DNA from: Chitinophaga dinghuensis
GTDB lineage: Bacteria; Bacteroidota; Bacteroidia; Chitinophagales; Chitinophagaceae
Reading direction: 5' to 3'
NCBI RefSeq assembly: GCF_003259435.1
Contig: NZ_QLMA01000001.1
Span: 62,001-126,000, forward strand
DNA length: 64,000 nucleotides
Below the pieces are notes generated by a model. That model ran no database searches. It had not been told where the DNA came from and worked only from the letters and a program-made list of their open reading frames with translations. Positions 1 through 8,534 of this stretch are shown in pieces. Every line of letters starts with the position of its first letter. Within the stretch, counting starts at the first letter, position 1. The position numbers were made by a program, and so were the translations under genes.

Positions 1-228
1 AATTTCTTGTGTTGATTTTTGTTGTGAATTAGTGTGTGCAATGCGGACGCAAGCTAATACCGTTTTCACAATTCTTTCACATAGTGAACATTAAGGTTAT
101 GTAAACTTTGCGTGCAGTGCGAGAAATGCGCATATTAATATATACATTAATTATCATTCATGCAATAGGTGAAAACTATTTTATTTGGGTAGGATATTGA
201 TTTGAGTTATGAGGTTAGAAGGGTAGTA
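1..228. other. AT-rich non-coding window edge
   Basis: No open reading frame of convincing length and no RNA gene is visible here. It lies downstream of the susD gene that ends at 292, beyond that gene's terminator. It may be the upstream region of a gene outside the window, but I see no clear promoter. Confidence 0.5.
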
Positions 229-230
229 GC

Positions 231-263
231 AAAAAAAAAGCTGCCTATGAAGGCAGCTTTTTT
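231..263 (-). terminator. Intrinsic terminator of the first susCD operon
   Basis: GCTGCC (240-245) pairs with GGCAGC (252-257) around a 6-nt loop, extended by six A-T pairs. Read on the minus strand, the stem is followed by a T-run. It sits about 30 bp past the susD stop codon. The flanking A- and T-runs mean it could work in both directions. Confidence 0.85.
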
Positions 264-291
264 CGAATTAATCAGGGTTTAGGAAGAAAAA

Positions 292-1830
292 TTATTTCAG
301 ACCTAAGTTGTACAGGGTTTCTCTGTCTGGAACAACCCATGTCCATTTATTTTTATCCTGAGGAGCAATCGTCACTGCCAGAGGAGTGATGAAGTTACCG
401 CCAGCAGCGTAATCTTTACGATTGATAGGATCAGCCCAACGTTTCATATCGAACCAGTCGAAACCTTCACCCCACAGTTCAATTGCACGGTAGGTTTTGA
501 TTTCGTTCAGCAGATCTGTACCGGTTTTGGTGCAGGTGTAAGCTACATCACGGCCAGTACCAGCGTTGAGGGCAACCAGCAGCGCCTGAACTTCAGAAGC
601 TGGTTTGTTTTGGAAGTATTTAGCTTCTGCTTCAATGAGTACCATTTCAGAAGATCTGAAGTGGTTCACATTGCTGATACCTGGCTGGTCAATTACTTTC
701 ACTTTGAACTGCATGTAAGCAAATACAGAGGAAGTTGAATACAGGTCAGGTCTTTCCGCAAATGCACGTGTGGTCAAAGCTTTACTTGCAGCACCTGTTT
801 CTGGTGTGTAAGCATCTGTTTTTGGATCCAGGAACAGTTTTCTGCGAATATCTGTAGCAGGAATCTTATTGTACAGTTCTTTACTGATACATTTAGGAGT
901 ACCACGAACAGCAGAAGCGCTGGAGTTGTAACCAATGTATGCACCGTAAGAATAGAAGTACAGTGTTTCATCAGAAGCGCCATAGCTACTCCAGATCCAC
1001 TCGCTAGTAGGCTTTGCGAAACCGGCGTTGTAATCTGTGGCATTCATCAGATCATAACCTTTTCTTGCCAGTACTGCGTATTTCTCCGCATTTGCATAAT
1101 CCTGACGAGTGAGCGCCGCGCGTGCATAAATTGCATACGCTACGTTCGAGTTGGTCATGTAGTTATTAGTCTTGTTGTTCACATCACCTGAGCTAGCAAA
1201 CAACTGGATAGCCTGATCCAGGTCGGAATAGATCTGCGTGTAAGTTTCTGCCAGGGTAGACAAAGGCATGTCACCGGTAGACAGATCAGTACGCAGTACC
1301 AGACCTTTAGAAGTACCATTGTTAGAGTCAGACCACCTGTAGCAATACAGCTGTGTCATCATAAAGAAAGAGTAAGCACGGAAAGTGAGTGCCTGCGCTT
1401 TGATAGACTGTCTTTCTGCTTCAGTACCTGTTGCTTTATCAATATTCATGATAATAGCATTAGCATTACCGATAATTTTATAATAGTAATACCATGGGTA
1501 ATAGTTATAGATACTCTGAGAGTTCTCATTATACAAGCTGTTAATGATCGCTGCCCATCCACTCAGGTTCACAAAGAAGTTATTACCTGGGTAGTTACCA
1601 TAATACATTTTGATAGTACCTTCCCCGTTAAAACCCTGGGAACCCAAATATTGGGTGGTCATCATTTTAGCCAGACCATTTACCGCTAATTTGGCGTTGG
1701 TAGTATTTTCAAATACATCCTTGTCGCCTACACTGTCAGTTGGTTTTGTATCCAGCATATCCTTTTTGCAGGCGCCTGCCAGCAGTGTCAGGGATACAAG
1801 ACCTATTTTAAATATTTTATTCATTTTCAT
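292..1830 (-). CDS. RagB/SusD family outer-membrane nutrient-binding lipoprotein
   Basis: This is the surface glycan- or nutrient-binding partner of the SusC channel encoded just upstream. SusD proteins sit on the outer leaflet as a lid over the SusC barrel and capture substrate for TonB-driven import. The N-terminus is a lipoprotein signal with Cys21 followed by KKD, the usual start of Bacteroidota SusD proteins. The 512-residue length and the helical, Tyr/Asn-rich body with a late RAIELWGEGFDWFDMKRW segment (about residues 445-465) are typical of the family. It is co-transcribed with susC (8 bp gap). Substrate cannot be told from sequence, since no glycoside hydrolase gene is adjacent. Family call is firm; substrate unknown. 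Confidence 0.95.
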   Translation of the reverse strand: MKMNKIFKIGLVSLTLLAGACKKDMLDTKPTDSVGDKDVFENTTNAKLAVNGLAKMMTTQYLGSQGFNGEGTIKMYYGNYPGNNFFVNLSGWAAIINSLYNENSQSIYNYYPWYYYYKIIGNANAIIMNIDKATGTEAERQSIKAQALTFRAYSFFMMTQLYCYRWSDSNNGTSKGLVLRTDLSTGDMPLSTLAETYTQIYSDLDQAIQLFASSGDVNNKTNNYMTNSNVAYAIYARAALTRQDYANAEKYAVLARKGYDLMNATDYNAGFAKPTSEWIWSSYGASDETLYFYSYGAYIGYNSSASAVRGTPKCISKELYNKIPATDIRRKLFLDPKTDAYTPETGAASKALTTRAFAERPDLYSTSSVFAYMQFKVKVIDQPGISNVNHFRSSEMVLIEAEAKYFQNKPASEVQALLVALNAGTGRDVAYTCTKTGTDLLNEIKTYRAIELWGEGFDWFDMKRWADPINRKDYAAGGNFITPLAVTIAPQDKNKWTWVVPDRETLYNLGLK

Positions 1831-1838
1831 CAGAATTA

Positions 1839-4800
1839 TTATAATCCAACATTAACACCGAAAGAAACTACACGAGGAGTAACGAAAGCGTTCAGGCTTC
1901 TACCGTTGAAAGACTGTTGAGGGTTCATACCCTGCAGTTTGGTAAAGGTGGCCAGGTTTTCTACGCTGAGGTTCAGACGTGCATTTTTGATATCAATTCT
2001 CTGTAACAGATTAGCAGGCAGCTGATAGCTCAGTGCGATGTTCTTGATTACAAAGTAAGAACCATCTTTCAGGAAGCGGGAAGACATCGCGTTGTTCAGT
2101 GTGCTGCGATTGAAATCTACCACCGGAATTCCTTTTGAATCGATACGGTTTGGAGAAGTAGCGGTCATTCCTTCTGGAACGCCATTCCATGCTTTCAGCA
2201 GGTCAGAGTGCATCTGAGATACAGAACCGCTCATAGACATCATGCTGAAGTAAGAATCATCATATACTTTTCCACCCAGTGCATAAGTAAATACGCCGCT
2301 CAGTACAAAGTTTTTGTAAGTCAGGCTAGTGTTGAAGCTACCGAATACATTAGGAATCGGGCTACCAGACCAGTCACGTTTTGCATAAGTAGCATTGGTG
2401 GTGTAAGTCTGACCATTGATATTTACCAGGTACTGATAGTGTGCACCAGTGGCATCAGTAGGATTGTATTTCTGGTTGTCCGGAATATACAGCGCGTTAC
2501 CAGTCATCTGGTCAACACCGGCATACTGGAAGGTATAGAATTCATTCACACCATGTCCTTCTGCATATTTGTAGTTACCGATTACGATACCATCTTTTCT
2601 GTTCTGCTCAGGCAGACGCAGGATTTCATTTTTGATGAAGGTAGCATTCAGACCTACATTCCATCTCAGATCTTTATTCTTCAATACGTCTACATCCACA
2701 CCGATTTCCCATCCACGGTTAGAAACAGATCCGATGTTCTGAGTGATAGTCGCCTGCGCTTTATCATCTGCGGTTGCACCGGCAGACAGTGGCAGGTAAG
2801 CATCGAACAACAGGTCTTTAGAACGTTTATCGAAGTATTCAATGCTGATGTTAGCACGGTTGAAAACACGCAGGTCCAAAGCGGCAGAAGTTGCAGCGGA
2901 AGTTTCCCAATGGATATCAGCAGCATTCTGTGATTTGTAAACTGCACCGAGGTTGTTATTCTGGCTGGTAGCAAACAATGCCATGTAAGCATATCTTGCA
3001 GCAGTCAGGTCATTACCTACCTGGCCGTAAGAAGCACGCAGTTTCGCATAGTTTACATATTTAGTCAGGCTTTCGAAGAAATCTTCTTTAGAAAGTACCC
3101 AACCTCCACCAACGGAGTAGAAGTTACCCCAACGTACACCTGGTGCAAATTTAGAACTACCATCTCTTCTGAATGACCCATCTACAAAGTATTTGTCAGC
3201 ATAGCTATAACGGCCACGTGCAAAGTATCCTTCAGAACGATAGTTCTGCTGATAGTCATACAGGGAGGAAGTCTTAGTGAAGTTGATCCACTCAGTAGCA
3301 TCAGCCAGGATCTGATTGGTTTTCATACCGCTCAGGTACCAGTAGTTATCAGAGTAGTATTCATGACCCACCATACCTTCTACACTGTGTAAACCATAAG
3401 AATGATTCCAGTTCAGTAACTGTTGAACAGTATAAGTATTGTAACGGTAGTTTCTGCGAGCACCACGACCACCATTACCAGCACCATCACCTACGATAGC
3501 GTTGTTATAAGTAGTCTCATCAGAGTTACGAACGTTCAGGTCACCTTTAGCAGTGAAAGTGAAGTCTTTCAGGAATTTCACATCCATGTAGATCTGACCA
3601 TTCACCGTATTTCTAGTGGTGATATCTTTGTTCAGCTGATTTTCATATACTACGTGACGACCAATAAACTGGTTACGGGAGTTACCATCACCAATGTCGA
3701 AACGTTTATTGCCATATTCATCCAGCAGATATTCACCCGTAGTAGGGTTGTGCATATGCACTGGGTAAATAGGAGCAATGTTTCTGGCGAACATGAATGG
3801 GTTGGTGTAAGAGTTTGCATTATCAGCATCACCATTGATGTTGTTAGTCACCTGGTGAGAACCTGCGAGGTTAAAGCCGTATTTCAACCAGCTCTTAGCC
3901 TGTACATCCGCATTGATTCTACCTGTGAACCTCTTGTAGTCTGTGTTAGTTACATAACCTTTCTCATCCAGGTAACCTGCTGAGTAGTACAGATTGGTTT
4001 TTTTAGTGGTAGTAGATGCATTGATAGCATACTCCTGACGGTGACCCAGTCTCTCCATATCTTTATACCAATCCAGGTCATCTGCATAACCAGGCAGGAT
4101 ATGCGCATCGCTACGCAGTTTACCATTGCCATCGAACAGCTGGTTAGCTGGTTTGTCGTAGATATTCAGATACAAATAAGCAGGTAACAGGGTTTCTGTT
4201 GCCTTAGCATTCGCTAAATCTACAGTAGGATATTTAGAAGGAGAACCAGATAACAGGCTGTTACGGTAACCTTTCCACATGGTTTCCATGAAATCAGTAG
4301 TATTCATGGTTTTGTAATCTTTTACTCCACGGGAGTAAACACCCTGGTTTACCATCACGTTCACGTTACCATCGCTACCTTTTGCACCTCTTTTAGTAGT
4401 CATGATCACAACACCATTAGATGCTTTGTTACCATAAAGTGCAGCAGAAGCAGCATCTTTCAGAACAGAGATAGACTCGATATCTGCAGGGTTGATGTCT
4501 GTTACGTTACCAGTGAACAGAACTCCATCAATTACATACAGTGGATCGTTGCTACCATTAACTGTAGAGAAGCCACGGATCTGGATTTTAGGCTGAGCGC
4601 CAGGAGAACCAACTGTGTTGTTTACCTGGATACCAGTAGTACCTTCCAGTACGCCAACAGCGTTGGATACAGGACGTTTGTCAATGTCTTTTGCCTTGAT
4701 ACCAGATACAGAACCAGTGATGGATCCTTTCTTAGCAGTACCATAAGCCACAACAACTACCTCGTTCAGGTCGTCGCGTTGAGCTGCCATCTGTACATTC

Positions 4801-5066
4801 AGTACATTATTATTACCAACAGCTACAGATTTAGCGGTAAAACCGATAGAACGGAAAAGGAGCGTTTTGCCGGCAGGAACGGTAATAGAGAACTTACCGT
4901 CCGGATCAGTGAGGGTACCGGTAGAACTACCTTCTACCATTACAGAAACACCAGGGATGGCACTTCCGTCAGCAGCAGTTACCTTACCGGTAATTTTTTT
5001 GTCCTGAGCAAATGCAGCAATCTGCATCAAACTCAAAAAGAAAAAAACAAGCAATCTTTTTCTCAT
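1839..5066 (-). CDS. SusC/RagA family TonB-linked outer-membrane transporter (no STN domain)
   Basis: This is a TonB-dependent outer-membrane channel of 1075 residues. After a signal peptide (about 1-20) comes a carboxypeptidase-D-regulatory-like domain (about 23-95), a TonB-box-like stretch DDLNEVVVVAYG (98-109), the plug domain (about 115-230) with the SusC signature DIESISVLKDAASAALYG (195-212), and a C-terminal beta-barrel. It lacks the STN signalling domain found in the second SusC of this window, so it probably does not signal to an anti-sigma factor. It forms an operon with the susD gene downstream. Its upstream region carries evenly spaced CATAAGC motifs (5169-5404), which may be regulatory. 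Substrate is unknown. Confidence 0.96.
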   Translation of the reverse strand: MRKRLLVFFFLSLMQIAAFAQDKKITGKVTAADGSAIPGVSVMVEGSSTGTLTDPDGKFSITVPAGKTLLFRSIGFTAKSVAVGNNNVLNVQMAAQRDDLNEVVVVAYGTAKKGSITGSVSGIKAKDIDKRPVSNAVGVLEGTTGIQVNNTVGSPGAQPKIQIRGFSTVNGSNDPLYVIDGVLFTGNVTDINPADIESISVLKDAASAALYGNKASNGVVIMTTKRGAKGSDGNVNVMVNQGVYSRGVKDYKTMNTTDFMETMWKGYRNSLLSGSPSKYPTVDLANAKATETLLPAYLYLNIYDKPANQLFDGNGKLRSDAHILPGYADDLDWYKDMERLGHRQEYAINASTTTKKTNLYYSAGYLDEKGYVTNTDYKRFTGRINADVQAKSWLKYGFNLAGSHQVTNNINGDADNANSYTNPFMFARNIAPIYPVHMHNPTTGEYLLDEYGNKRFDIGDGNSRNQFIGRHVVYENQLNKDITTRNTVNGQIYMDVKFLKDFTFTAKGDLNVRNSDETTYNNAIVGDGAGNGGRGARRNYRYNTYTVQQLLNWNHSYGLHSVEGMVGHEYYSDNYWYLSGMKTNQILADATEWINFTKTSSLYDYQQNYRSEGYFARGRYSYADKYFVDGSFRRDGSSKFAPGVRWGNFYSVGGGWVLSKEDFFESLTKYVNYAKLRASYGQVGNDLTAARYAYMALFATSQNNNLGAVYKSQNAADIHWETSAATSAALDLRVFNRANISIEYFDKRSKDLLFDAYLPLSAGATADDKAQATITQNIGSVSNRGWEIGVDVDVLKNKDLRWNVGLNATFIKNEILRLPEQNRKDGIVIGNYKYAEGHGVNEFYTFQYAGVDQMTGNALYIPDNQKYNPTDATGAHYQYLVNINGQTYTTNATYAKRDWSGSPIPNVFGSFNTSLTYKNFVLSGVFTYALGGKVYDDSYFSMMSMSGSVSQMHSDLLKAWNGVPEGMTATSPNRIDSKGIPVVDFNRSTLNNAMSSRFLKDGSYFVIKNIALSYQLPANLLQRIDIKNARLNLSVENLATFTKLQGMNPQQSFNGRSLNAFVTPRVVSFGVNVGL

Positions 5067-5675
5067 GAAGATTTCGGATTTAGTGTTTAGATTTTAGATA
5101 TAGAATTATTGGTTTCGTGTATTCGTTGACGTTATAAATTTTTCAAAAATGGAATCCGTGCCCGACAGCATAAGCCGCCGAAAAAAACAATAAAATAGAA
5201 AGTCTGTAAACCTTACAGGTAGTTACATAAGCAAAACATTTCACCCTGAAAACATACGTTTTCAGCTAAATAGCTCCCTAAAAGCAAATTGATGAAGTCA
5301 GACGCGTGAATAATACTACAGTCTCAGAATAAAATTCCACATAAGCACATCGCGGTATAGCTATTACTATCCTATTTGTTATAACCCTAAAATTTACATA
5401 AGCAATTTTCCGTCTCGATTAATTAAAAAGCGTTGTTGAGAAGTACAGGACGTATTTTTTAAAATCGAAGGTGTGAAATTAATGTAAAATTTTAACTTTT
5501 TAGATTAAAATCTGATCGAAAAATCTTTGTATGACATTTTTTTTTCGAAATTAAAAATCGATTACAGATGTTATATTTTTTATATGACCGATTTCGCTGC
5601 ACCAGCGCCATATTATCTCTCTAAAATATTCCTCAACCAGCGTACATTTATAAATAAGAACAATGAACTAACACC
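5067..5675. promoter_or_regulatory. Divergent intergenic region between susC and an EEP-family gene
   Basis: This 609 bp AT-rich stretch separates two divergent genes and must hold both promoters. I found no exact TTTG-N19-TAnnTTTG match on either strand. It contains the spaced CATAAGC motifs described separately. No credible coding sequence is present. Confidence 0.6.
5169..5404 (+). repeat. CATAAGC motifs at 57-bp multiples
   Basis: The heptamer CATAAGC occurs exactly at 5169, 5226, 5340 and 5397, spaced 57, 114 and 57 bp. A weaker AAAGC copy lies near 5281-5285, close to the skipped position. Three of the copies share the longer ACATAAGCA. The sequence between copies is not conserved, so this is not an ordinary tandem repeat. 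It lies 100-340 bp upstream of susC. Regulator sites are one reading, but chance in AT-rich DNA is not excluded. Confidence 0.5.
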
Positions 5676-6695
5676 ATGAAATTTTTATTTGTATTAATTA
5701 CCGCCACTTTATTTTCTGGAATTGTAATAGCGGAAGACACGAAACTCTCTGTCCTCCAACTCAACATCTGGCAGGAAGGAACCATGGTTCCCGGCGGCTA
5801 CGACGCCATCGTACAGGAAATAGATCGCCTGAATCCCGATGTCGTTACCTTGAGCGAAGTCCGCAACTACAAACAAACCCGATTCTGTGATCGGATCATA
5901 TCCTCCCTCTCCGCAAAAGGTAAACACTACTACTCCTTCTTCAGTAATGGCGCCGGCATTCTCAGCAAACACCCCATCACTGACAGCGCCGTTATTTTCG
6001 AAGGACAAGGAGAAATCTTCAAACTCATTACCAAAGTTGGCAAACGCGAAATAGCCATCTATTCCGCCCATCTGGATTATCTGAACTACGCCGTATACCT
6101 TCCCAGAGGATACGACGGCGTTACCTGGAAAAAACTCCCGGCCCCCTGCACCAACCTGGATTCCATCATGGCCTCCAACCTGGCCTCCGCCAGAGATGAA
6201 GCCATTAACGCCTTCCTTCAATCTGCCGAAACAGACCAGCAAAAAGGTAGATTAATTTTCCTCGGCGGCGATTTCAACGAGGCCTCGCACCTCGACTGGA
6301 CCTCCGCTACCAAAGATTTATATGACCACCACGGCGTGATCGCCAATTGGACCTGTTCCGATATGTTATATAATAAAGGCTTCCTGGACAGCTACCGTGT
6401 TTTGTACCCAGATCCCGTTCAATACCCTGGATTCACTTTCCCCGCCAGCAATACAGCTGTTCCCATCAAACAACTGGCCTGGGCTCCCGATGCGGATGAA
6501 AGAGAACGTATAGATTTTATCTATTATTTACCAAAAACGTATTTGAAACTGCTATCCTGTAAAGTGGTAGGACCCTCAGCCTCCATTGTCCGTAATCAAC
6601 GACAGGAAGAATCAGGTAAAGATCCGTTTATCACACCTGCCGGCATCTGGCCCACAGATCATAAAGGCGTACTCGCTGTATTCAGCTTGAAATAA
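5676..6695 (+). CDS. Secreted endonuclease/exonuclease/phosphatase (EEP) family hydrolase
   Basis: This is a metal-dependent phosphodiesterase or phosphatase of the DNase I / sphingomyelinase / inositol phosphatase superfamily. A signal peptide (about 1-19) predicts export. The catalytic set is visible: Asn30 (LQLNIW), Glu61 (LSEV), His132 (SAHLD), Asp199 and Asn201 (GGDFNE), and Asp328-His329 (TDHKG) near the C-terminus. At 339 residues it is a normal single-domain member. It lies between two SusCD loci in the opposite orientation and shares a bidirectional terminator with the second one. Export suggests scavenging of phosphate from phosphodiesters or phospholipids, but the substrate cannot be read from sequence. 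Confidence 0.88.
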   Translation: MKFLFVLITATLFSGIVIAEDTKLSVLQLNIWQEGTMVPGGYDAIVQEIDRLNPDVVTLSEVRNYKQTRFCDRIISSLSAKGKHYYSFFSNGAGILSKHPITDSAVIFEGQGEIFKLITKVGKREIAIYSAHLDYLNYAVYLPRGYDGVTWKKLPAPCTNLDSIMASNLASARDEAINAFLQSAETDQQKGRLIFLGGDFNEASHLDWTSATKDLYDHHGVIANWTCSDMLYNKGFLDSYRVLYPDPVQYPGFTFPASNTAVPIKQLAWAPDADERERIDFIYYLPKTYLKLLSCKVVGPSASIVRNQRQEESGKDPFITPAGIWPTDHKGVLAVFSLK

Positions 6696-6728
6696 AAAAA
6701 GCCTGGCTAACTTTAGCCAGGCTTTTTT
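6694..6728. terminator. Bidirectional intrinsic terminator
   Basis: GCCTGGCTAA (6701-6710) pairs perfectly with TTAGCCAGGC (6713-6722), flanked by an A-run on the left and a T-run on the right. It lies between the convergent EEP-family gene and the second susD and can end both transcripts. Confidence 0.9.
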
Positions 6729-6747
6729 ATACACCGTTTTAACGCTA

Positions 6748-8517
6748 TTAGTTAATCCACCCTGTATTCTGAATCAGGTTCGGATTACGCTCAATCTCAC
6801 TCTGAGGAATAGGCCAGCTATAGATGTAATCGCCCTTCCAGGAATAATTCACCACATTGCCACCCCAAATCTGCTTGATACCAGCACCGGGAGCAAAAGT
6901 TTTATCTTTCCAGGTTTTCCAGCGCAGCTCATCAAAGAAGTTAATCCCTTCATTCACAAATTCAACCCTGCGCTCATTACGAATTCTTTCTCTCATAGCC
7001 GTCTGATCTGCCACATAAGTTGGTTTACTTGCATCTGCATTTTGTAATGCAGGCATTCCCACTCTTGCGCGTACTTTATTCACCAAATCCAGCGTTTGCT
7101 GGTTGAAAGATTGTTCATTCAACGCTTCTGCCCACATCAGCAATACATCTGCAAAACGAATAACCGGGAAGTCGGTAGGACCATAAGCACGGTTGATCGT
7201 TTCTGTTGCGCCTTCGTATACAAATTTACGATGCAGGTAATAGTAGTACGCTTTGGTATCCGTCGCCAGATCCCAGGTAGGCGTAGTGTTGGAGCGGAAT
7301 GGCCATCTCGATACATAAATCTGATTCGCACTACCATTTACCCCCAGGTATTCTGCATAAGGAGTGATAACGTTGGCGGTTAAACGTGGGTCACGATTGG
7401 CATATGCCGCTTTAATCCTCGCTTCATTACCCGATGGCAGATATTTAGTCATATCCACTCCGCGGGCACTGGCACTGGAAATTTCTGATGCCGTCAGGCC
7501 ATCTCTGAAGAAATATACTTCCCGCTGCGCAACAGTCAATGAAGAGAATCCCGGAATAACCTGATTCCAGTCAAACTTGCTGCCATCCGCATTTTCATAA
7601 AGATCAACCACTACCGGTGAAACCAGGTACGTATTCCAGCAGGAACCGAAAGAACTTCTGTTACCACAGAAAAACTGTGTAGTGGAACCAAAATTCTGTA
7701 CGGCAATATTCTGAATAGAGAATATCATTTCGTCACTCTGCTCATTGGCTTCTTTAAACAACAGTTTGTAATCGCCATTAAAAAGCGTGTAACCTGCTGC
7801 CTGTACCTGCGCGAAATCAGCAATCGCTGCAGGATAATTCTTCATGTACAGATAAGCTTTACCTCTCAGCGCATAAGCTGCGCCTTTGGTAATATGGCCG
7901 TAGTCCGCATTTCCCTTGGAATATTTTATAGGGAGATTCGTTTCATTGATGGCGTCAGTGAGATCGTTTACGACTACACGCCATACGCTGTCTTCTGTTT
8001 CGCGGCCTTTTGTCGCCTCATCAGCAGTGAATGGCTTCAGATAAACAGGTACGCCATGCCACAGCTGGTTCAGACGCAAATAGAAGTAAGCGCGCAGGAA
8101 TTTGGCTTCCGCAATATATCGGGCCTTCTTGGCGTCAGCTGAAGGAGATTTCAACGGAATGTTCACAATAGCATTGTTAGCACGCTGAATACCGTCATAG
8201 AGTTGCTTCCAGTTATCGCTAAACATAGAACTGCTCGGCGTGATGGTACCTGTCTGCAATGCATCGGCATCACGGGTCATACCTGTTACGCCATAACGAT
8301 CCAGCTGATACAGTTCATTACCAGAGGCGCTGGACTGATCAATATTCAGTCGCAATGCTGCATAAACGCCGGCCATACCCTGGTCGGTGAGGTTATCTGT
8401 TGTCCACATCTGCGAATCGCCTTCCTGGGTATAGGAAGTAGTGTCCAGCAGGTTTTTCTTACAGCTGGCGAGGGACAGTAAGCCAGCAGCATATATCAGA
8501 ATTCTGAATTTTTTCAT
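6748..8517 (-). CDS. RagB/SusD family outer-membrane nutrient-binding lipoprotein
   Basis: This is the SusD partner of the STN-type SusC encoded immediately upstream. The lipoprotein signal ends at Cys19 followed by KKNLLD. The 589-residue body has the features of SusD_RagB proteins, including the N-terminal AEAKFLRAYFYLRLNQLW helix region (around residues 135-155) and a C-terminal segment VRARVGMPAL followed by RERIRNERRVEFVNEG, where the conserved late helices lie. It is 17 bp downstream of susC, so the two genes are co-transcribed. Because its SusC has a signalling domain, expression should rise when substrate is imported. The substrate is not evident. Confidence 0.95.
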   Translation of the reverse strand: MKKFRILIYAAGLLSLASCKKNLLDTTSYTQEGDSQMWTTDNLTDQGMAGVYAALRLNIDQSSASGNELYQLDRYGVTGMTRDADALQTGTITPSSSMFSDNWKQLYDGIQRANNAIVNIPLKSPSADAKKARYIAEAKFLRAYFYLRLNQLWHGVPVYLKPFTADEATKGRETEDSVWRVVVNDLTDAINETNLPIKYSKGNADYGHITKGAAYALRGKAYLYMKNYPAAIADFAQVQAAGYTLFNGDYKLLFKEANEQSDEMIFSIQNIAVQNFGSTTQFFCGNRSSFGSCWNTYLVSPVVVDLYENADGSKFDWNQVIPGFSSLTVAQREVYFFRDGLTASEISSASARGVDMTKYLPSGNEARIKAAYANRDPRLTANVITPYAEYLGVNGSANQIYVSRWPFRSNTTPTWDLATDTKAYYYYLHRKFVYEGATETINRAYGPTDFPVIRFADVLLMWAEALNEQSFNQQTLDLVNKVRARVGMPALQNADASKPTYVADQTAMRERIRNERRVEFVNEGINFFDELRWKTWKDKTFAPGAGIKQIWGGNVVNYSWKGDYIYSWPIPQSEIERNPNLIQNTGWIN

Positions 8518-8534
8518 ACAATTTCTTTTAATTT

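Noticed and set aside
2208-2933. 241-codon open frame antisense to the first susC
   Set aside because: It overlaps a clear SusC coding region and its product is a low-information sequence without family features.
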